This document shows positions 58,857-64,000 of a DNA stretch of 64,000 nucleotides, one piece after another. The stretch covers positions 1 through 64,000 of the forward strand of contig CANKUU010000020.1 of the NCBI GenBank assembly GCA_947486785.1, given 5' to 3'. Source of the stretch: an uncultured Flavobacteriaceae bacterium (GTDB lineage: Bacteria > Bacteroidota > Bacteroidia > Flavobacteriales > Flavobacteriaceae). A model generated the notes under the pieces. The model did no database searches and was not told the DNA's origin. It worked only from the letters and a program-made list of their open reading frames with translations. Every line of letters begins with the position of its first letter. Position 1 is the first letter of the stretch. Made by a program: the position numbers and the translations under genes.

Positions 58857-59855
58857 TTAAGGCACTAAGAGTTGTTTAAACCCATCCGTCATAAATTCCT
58901 TAGTTTCATTATCAACATCTAGATAAATAATATAAGCATCTAAACCCTTTTGTTTATTCAAAATATTTTTTGCTTCAGCAAGACTCATCGCCATTAAAGC
59001 AGTAGCATAAGCATCGGCAGTAGCGCAATTTTCTGCCAAAATATTAACTGCTAAAGTACTACCGTTTTGAGTATAGCCGGTTTTAGGGTTTATGGTGTGT
59101 ACGTATTTTCTTCCAGTTTTTTGATCGATTCTAAAATGCCTGTAGTTACCCGAAGAAGCCATTGCCCTATCTTTTAGTGCAATAACCGTTTTATGCTCGC
59201 CACCTTCAGGATCTGTTACCGCTACATGCCATGGTTTTTGTTTAATACTATTCCAACCTTTGGAAACAATCTCTCCGCCAACTTCTAACAAATAATTTTC
59301 AATTCCCTTTTGGTTCATTAAAACCCCCAAACGATCAATAGCATAACCTTTAGCAATAGCATTAAAATCAAAATATATGTTTGAATCCTCTTTCAGAATA
59401 GTATTGGCATTGGTTAAGGCTACTTTATCAAAACCTACGTAATTCATTAAGCTATCTACACGCATGCTGTCGAGCATTATTTGTTTTTCCGGACCAAACC
59501 CCCATGCATTAACCAAAGTACCTACTGTAGGGTCAAAATACCCGTTTGTGTTTTCGTAAATTTCTTTTGACAACTTAAAAACTTCGGCAAACATAGTATC
59601 GACTACAAGCTTTTCTTCACCTGCATTAATTCTAGAGATATCCGAATTTGGTATATAAGTAGACATCGATTTGTTAATCTGTAAAAACACAGAATCAATT
59701 TCTTTTTGAAAATCAAGATCTTCATTTGCCAAATAAATAAGGCTGTATGATGTACCTAAAGCTGGGCCAACATTTTGGTTTCTTATAACTTTCGACTTGG
59801 TTTTAGCACAAGAACTAAGTACTACAACAAACAAACATAAAATGGTAACTCTCAT
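58857..59855 (-). CDS. apbE: FAD:protein FMN transferase (lipoprotein)
   Basis: Lipobox-like LSSCAKTK; YFDFNAIAKGYAIDRLG; MASSGNYRHF; HTINPKTG; downstream of nqr genes. Confidence 0.95.
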   Translation of the reverse strand: MRVTILCLFVVVLSSCAKTKSKVIRNQNVGPALGTSYSLIYLANEDLDFQKEIDSVFLQINKSMSTYIPNSDISRINAGEEKLVVDTMFAEVFKLSKEIYENTNGYFDPTVGTLVNAWGFGPEKQIMLDSMRVDSLMNYVGFDKVALTNANTILKEDSNIYFDFNAIAKGYAIDRLGVLMNQKGIENYLLEVGGEIVSKGWNSIKQKPWHVAVTDPEGGEHKTVIALKDRAMASSGNYRHFRIDQKTGRKYVHTINPKTGYTQNGSTLAVNILAENCATADAYATALMAMSLAEAKNILNKQKGLDAYIIYLDVDNETKEFMTDGFKQLLVP

Positions 59856-59875
59856 TGCTACATATAATATTAACG

Positions 59876-60241
59876 TTACTCTATTTTTACCAAACCATCA
59901 TAATCTACAATATACTCCTCATTTAAATATACTGGTAAGTTATAATCGGATGCATTTACTAAACCAACACCCGCATAATACGTATCTGCTTCAAACTTTA
60001 AGGCATGATCTTTCATTTTGTTTAGGTCTGCCTTAAAAAGTTCTATGTCTTTAGGGTCACCAGGATATTCTATTGCCTTTACTACAATAAATCGCATTTT
60101 CTTGTCTCTAATACATACAAACTGTGGGTTTTTTCGTAGTTCACTATTTACAGCCATAAATTCAAAACCCTCTGCTTCGAGCTGTTTACCCACAATATTC
60201 ATCGCTAAATTATGAAGCTCTTGTTCTTGTAATGCTTGCAT
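59876..60241 (-). CDS. Conserved small protein between apbE and nqrF
   Basis: 121-aa ORF, intact and co-oriented; no catalytic motif recognised. Confidence 0.75.
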   Translation of the reverse strand: MQALQEQELHNLAMNIVGKQLEAEGFEFMAVNSELRKNPQFVCIRDKKMRFIVVKAIEYPGDPKDIELFKADLNKMKDHALKFEADTYYAGVGLVNASDYNLPVYLNEEYIVDYDGLVKIE

Positions 60242-60295
60242 TGTTATATTTTTTTCCTCTAAAATTTAAAAAATACCTTTTAGATAATTAATAAA

Positions 60296-60326
60296 AAAAA
60301 ACCGGGAGCAAGCTTCCGGTTTCCTA
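60296..60326 (-). terminator. Terminator downstream of nqrF
   Basis: AACCGGGAGC-aa-GCTTCCGGTT arms; T-run on the minus strand. Confidence 0.85.
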
Positions 60327-60361
60327 TATTTAATTACAACATATCTTTCTAAAATTAGCTA

Positions 60362-61669
60362 CTAGCCTCCAAAATCATCAAATCTGATATGCTCATCTGG
60401 AATTCCGAAATCTTCACCCATTTTCTGAACAGCTTGGTTCATTAATGGTGGACCACAGAAATATAATTCGATATCTTCAGGTGATTCGTGATGACTTAAA
60501 TAATTATCAATTACACAATTATGAATGAATCCTACAAAGCCATCACCAGGTGAATCTATAGTCTCTTTCACCTTCCAGTTGTCTTCTTCAGCAGGCTCAG
60601 AAAGTGCTAAATAAAATTTGAAATTTGGAAAATCTTTCTCTAATTGATAAAAGTGTTCTAAATAAAACAATTCTCGCTTAGATCTACCACCGTACCAGTA
60701 TGATACTTTTCTATTAGTTTTTAAAGTTTTAAATAAATGATATAAATGCGAACGCATGGGTGCCATACCTGCACCACCACCTACATAAAGCATTTCTGAA
60801 TCTGACTCATTGATAAAAAATTCACCATAGGGGCCAGAAATTACCACGTCATCGCCTTCTTTTAAACTAAAAATATATGACGAAGCAACACCTGGGTTAA
60901 CATCCATCCAACCGTTTTTGGCTCTGTCCCATGGCGGAGTAGCAATACGCACATTAAGCATAATTTCTCGACCTTCTGCCGGAAAAGAAGCCATAGAATA
61001 GGCTCGTTCAACCGTTTCAGGGTTTTTCATTACTAAGGGCCATAAGTTAAACTTATCCCATTCTGCTTGAAATTTATCTGGTGTTTCATGCTCTTCTGGA
61101 TGCGCAGTTATATCAATATCCGAAAATTTAACTTCAACGGGAGGAATTTCAATTTGAATATATCCACCAGCTTTATATCCCATATCTTCAGGAATTTCTA
61201 CAACAAACTCCTTTATAAATGATGCCACATTATAATTACGAACTACTTTTGCAGGCCACTTTTTAATACCGAAAACCTCTTCAGGAATAGTAATTTCCAT
61301 GTCTTGCTTTACCTTTACTTGACATGCTAAACGAGCTCCTTGATTTAATTCTTTTTTGGAAAAATGAGGTGTTTCTGTAGGTAAAGCTTCCCCGCCACCA
61401 GATAGTACATGGCACTCGCATTGAATACAAGTACCTCCACCACCACAAGCAGATGGTAAAAATACTTTTTGGTTTCCTAGCGTTGTCAAAAGAGAACTAC
61501 CAGAACCTACTTCAATTTTCTTTTCTCCGTTAATGGTAATAGTAACTGGGCCAGAAGGAGATAATTTTTGTTTTGTAAATAAGAGAATTGCAACTAAAAA
61601 CATTAAAAGCACCAAAAATGCAATTATTGTAATTAGAATTGTTCCACCGGTTGTTGTGGCTAAGATCAT
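60362..61669 (-). CDS. nqrF: Na+-translocating NADH:quinone reductase subunit F
   Basis: CGGGGTCIQCECHV 2Fe-2S motif, RAYSMASFP, YVGGGAGMAPMRSH, FCGPPLMNQ. Confidence 0.98.
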   Translation of the reverse strand: MILATTTGGTILITIIAFLVLLMFLVAILLFTKQKLSPSGPVTITINGEKKIEVGSGSSLLTTLGNQKVFLPSACGGGGTCIQCECHVLSGGGEALPTETPHFSKKELNQGARLACQVKVKQDMEITIPEEVFGIKKWPAKVVRNYNVASFIKEFVVEIPEDMGYKAGGYIQIEIPPVEVKFSDIDITAHPEEHETPDKFQAEWDKFNLWPLVMKNPETVERAYSMASFPAEGREIMLNVRIATPPWDRAKNGWMDVNPGVASSYIFSLKEGDDVVISGPYGEFFINESDSEMLYVGGGAGMAPMRSHLYHLFKTLKTNRKVSYWYGGRSKRELFYLEHFYQLEKDFPNFKFYLALSEPAEEDNWKVKETIDSPGDGFVGFIHNCVIDNYLSHHESPEDIELYFCGPPLMNQAVQKMGEDFGIPDEHIRFDDFGG

Positions 61670-61672
61670 AGT

Positions 61673-62413
61673 TTAATTTTTAAGAGTAACATCGTTATAA
61701 GAAACTTCTTTTTCGTCCATTTCCTTTTTTGCTTCCTTTTCTATTTTTTCAATGGTTTCTGCCGTTTTAATTTCTTCAGCTGGCGCTTCATCACCTCCGG
61801 TTAACATACCACCGAAACTTTGAAAACCAATACCCATTAACCCGGTAATAATGAAAGTTATGCCTAAACCTCTTAAAGGAGCAGGAACATTTGAATATCT
61901 AATTTTCTCTCTAATCGCAGCAATTGCCAAAATTGCTAAGAACCAACCAATACCCGAGCTAACTCCGTAATTAAATGCTAAGCCTAAGGTTTCAATCTCT
62001 CTAGCTTGCATAAACAAAGAACCCCCAAGAATTGCACAGTTTACAGCAATAAGCGGTAAAAATATTCCGAGTGAGTTATATAATGAAGGAGAAAATTTTT
62101 CTATCACAATTTCCACCAACTGCACCATAGTTGCTATGGTAGCAATAAAAAGTATGAATGATAAAAAACTCAAATTGTATGCTGCATACTCTTCTCCTAG
62201 CCACGCTAGAGCACCGTCTTGTAATAAATATTTGTCGAGCAACCAGTTCAATGGAACAGTTACGGCAAGTACAAAAATTACTGCAGCCCCTAAACCTACG
62301 GCTGTAGCAACTTTCTTAGATACTGCTAAATAGGAACACATTCCTAAAAAAACAGCAAATACCATATTATCAATAAAAATGGATTTAAAAAATAACTCTA
62401 TATGTTCTAACAT
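61673..62413 (-). CDS. nqrE: Na+-translocating NADH:quinone reductase subunit E
   Basis: FIDNMVFAVFLGMCSYLAVSKKV; VNCAILGGSLFM; charged C-terminal extension. Confidence 0.97.
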   Translation of the reverse strand: MLEHIELFFKSIFIDNMVFAVFLGMCSYLAVSKKVATAVGLGAAVIFVLAVTVPLNWLLDKYLLQDGALAWLGEEYAAYNLSFLSFILFIATIATMVQLVEIVIEKFSPSLYNSLGIFLPLIAVNCAILGGSLFMQAREIETLGLAFNYGVSSGIGWFLAILAIAAIREKIRYSNVPAPLRGLGITFIITGLMGIGFQSFGGMLTGGDEAPAEEIKTAETIEKIEKEAKKEMDEKEVSYNDVTLKN

Positions 62414-62436
62414 AATATTTTGCTTAAAGCGCTAAA

Positions 62437-63084
62437 TTAATTTTCTTCTATTAATGCAGGGTTTTTTGAGCGTTGCACCCAAATGATAATACCAACTATA
62501 ATTAAAGCCGCTGGAGGAATAATCATAAATCCATTATTCTCATAACCAGTTGCATACAATCCAGTTTTAGTAATTGGATCTCCTAAAACTGGAATACCAA
62601 ATAAAGTACCCGAACCAAAAAGCTCTCTAAAAAAGCCTACCATAATTAAAATTATTCCGTAGCCTAGAGAGTTTCCTATTCCATCTAAAAACGAACGCCA
62701 TGGACCATTTGCTAAGGCAAAAGCTTCAAAACGTCCCATAATAATACAGTTTGTAATAATTAAACCAACAAATACCGCTAGTGTTTTACTTAATTTGTAG
62801 GCAAATGCCGCTAGTACTTGGTCTACCATAATAACTAGGGTAGCCACTACAATTAGCTGAACAATAATTCTAATTTTAGACGGTATGATGTTTCGCATTA
62901 ATGAAATAACCACATTTCCAACTCCTAAAACAAACATAACGGATATTGCCATTACAAGTGAAGCTTTCAATTCTGCCGTTATTGCTAATGCAGAGCAAAT
63001 ACCTAGTACCTGAATAGTAATAGGGTTGTTATCCGCAAGCGGATCTAAAATAAGATTGGTATCTTTTTTTGATAGTAATGCCAT
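62437..63084 (-). CDS. nqrD: Na+-translocating NADH:quinone reductase subunit D
   Basis: ALLSKKDTNLILDPLADNNPITIQVLGICSALAIT; ITNCIIMGRFEAFA. Confidence 0.97.
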   Translation of the reverse strand: MALLSKKDTNLILDPLADNNPITIQVLGICSALAITAELKASLVMAISVMFVLGVGNVVISLMRNIIPSKIRIIVQLIVVATLVIMVDQVLAAFAYKLSKTLAVFVGLIITNCIIMGRFEAFALANGPWRSFLDGIGNSLGYGIILIMVGFFRELFGSGTLFGIPVLGDPITKTGLYATGYENNGFMIIPPAALIIVGIIIWVQRSKNPALIEEN

Positions 63085-63086
63085 AG

Positions 63087-63839
63087 CTATTTAACTCTTA
63101 TGGTTTCTAAATAATCTTTATATAAATCGAGGGTTTCTTTTACCATTGCAGAAACGCCATTACCTGTAATGGTAGCGCCAGCCAATGCATCAACTTCATT
63201 GTCTTCTTTGTCTTTATTTAACGGATCATTATTTCCTTTGGCAACTTTTACGCCAGCATACTGAGAACCTTTTAATATGGTTTCTCCTATAAAATCGTCC
63301 ATAAAGTAGCGCATTTTGATATTTGCACCCAAACCAGGTGTTTCACCTTTATGATCGAAATAAACGCCTTGTACAATCATCTTATCATTAAGGGCAACAA
63401 ACCCCCAAATAGCATCCCAAAGTCCTTTACCGTACATAGGTAAAATATAAAACTTTTTACTGTCTTTTTCTCCGATAAACAAAGGTAGTTTAAAAGGTTC
63501 TCCTTTCTTTTTAGCTGCCAATTGCTTTTTCATATCTATTAAAAAAGCCTCACTATCTGGTTTAGCTTTACCATCTTGAATAACAAGCTGTTCGGTAATA
63601 TAGTTCGTAAACTCGCTTTCTACTTTATCTGTGGGAATGAAATTAACACTACCTGCATCGTCTCCATTCTCATGAACACCCATTGCGTACAAGATGTTTT
63701 GCTGTTTTTCAAAACGTTTGTTCTCTTCAATGTTTGGTCGCAAACCAGAAGCTAAGAAAGCTAAAATTGCCCCAACTACAACAACCATAACGGCTGCAAA
63801 AATTACGGTATAACTATTTTTTTCTGTATCAATTGCCAT
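63087..63839 (-). CDS. nqrC: Na+-translocating NADH:quinone reductase subunit C
   Basis: KGETPGLGANI; DALAGATITGNGVSAMV flavinylation-type motif; nqr gene order. Confidence 0.97.
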   Translation of the reverse strand: MAIDTEKNSYTVIFAAVMVVVVGAILAFLASGLRPNIEENKRFEKQQNILYAMGVHENGDDAGSVNFIPTDKVESEFTNYITEQLVIQDGKAKPDSEAFLIDMKKQLAAKKKGEPFKLPLFIGEKDSKKFYILPMYGKGLWDAIWGFVALNDKMIVQGVYFDHKGETPGLGANIKMRYFMDDFIGETILKGSQYAGVKVAKGNNDPLNKDKEDNEVDALAGATITGNGVSAMVKETLDLYKDYLETIRVK

Positions 63840-63841
63840 AA

Positions 63842-64000
63842 CTAAACTGTTTCTGCTTTAAATGTTGCTGCTTTTTCGTCTGAATCTTTTGGAAGAATTA
63901 CAGCATTTTCTAAACGTTTTAATCTTCTTTTTACATTTCCTCGAACTACATAATGATCAATAGTTGGGGCAAACACGTTCATTAATAAAATAGCTAAGAA
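63842..64000 (-). CDS. nqrB: Na+-translocating NADH:quinone reductase subunit B (C-terminal part only)
   Basis: Minus-strand translation ...FLAILLMNVFAPTIDHYVVRGNVKRRLKRLENAVILPKDSDEKAATFKAETV*. Confidence 0.93.
   Translation of the reverse strand, partial: FLAILLMNVFAPTIDHYVVRGNVKRRLKRLENAVILPKDSDEKAATFKAETV

Overview
The window is AT-rich chromosomal DNA from a Bacteroidota genome, most likely a marine Flavobacteriaceae. Support for this comes from type IX secretion (T9SS) type-B C-terminal domains, an Nqr operon, TAnnTTTG-type promoters and the overall gene content. Most of it is housekeeping: pyrD, pepT, valS, murB, lipA, gap, lpxK, a Nif3/COG1579 pair, clpP, tatA, gpmI, map, apbE and nqrBCDEF. 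The accessory content is (i) two adjacent giant Calx-beta/TSP3 surface-protein genes (1-11827) that share a paralogous module, (ii) a decayed transposase (about 12388-12928), (iii) tandem PPK2 kinases, (iv) tandem barrel-less 'carboxypeptidase regulatory domain' proteins ending in a TonB-box-like motif, (v) a phage-tail-fibre-like secreted protein encoded 2 bp upstream of a T9SS type-B protein (47033-51438), and (vi) an untracked 56-aa membrane micro-ORF with its own promoter and terminator. I see no CRISPR array, rRNA, recognisable tRNA, prophage or known defence system. The best candidates for something under-described are the tail-fibre-like/T9SS pair, the giant paralogue pair and the micro-ORF. 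None of these is proven novel from sequence alone.
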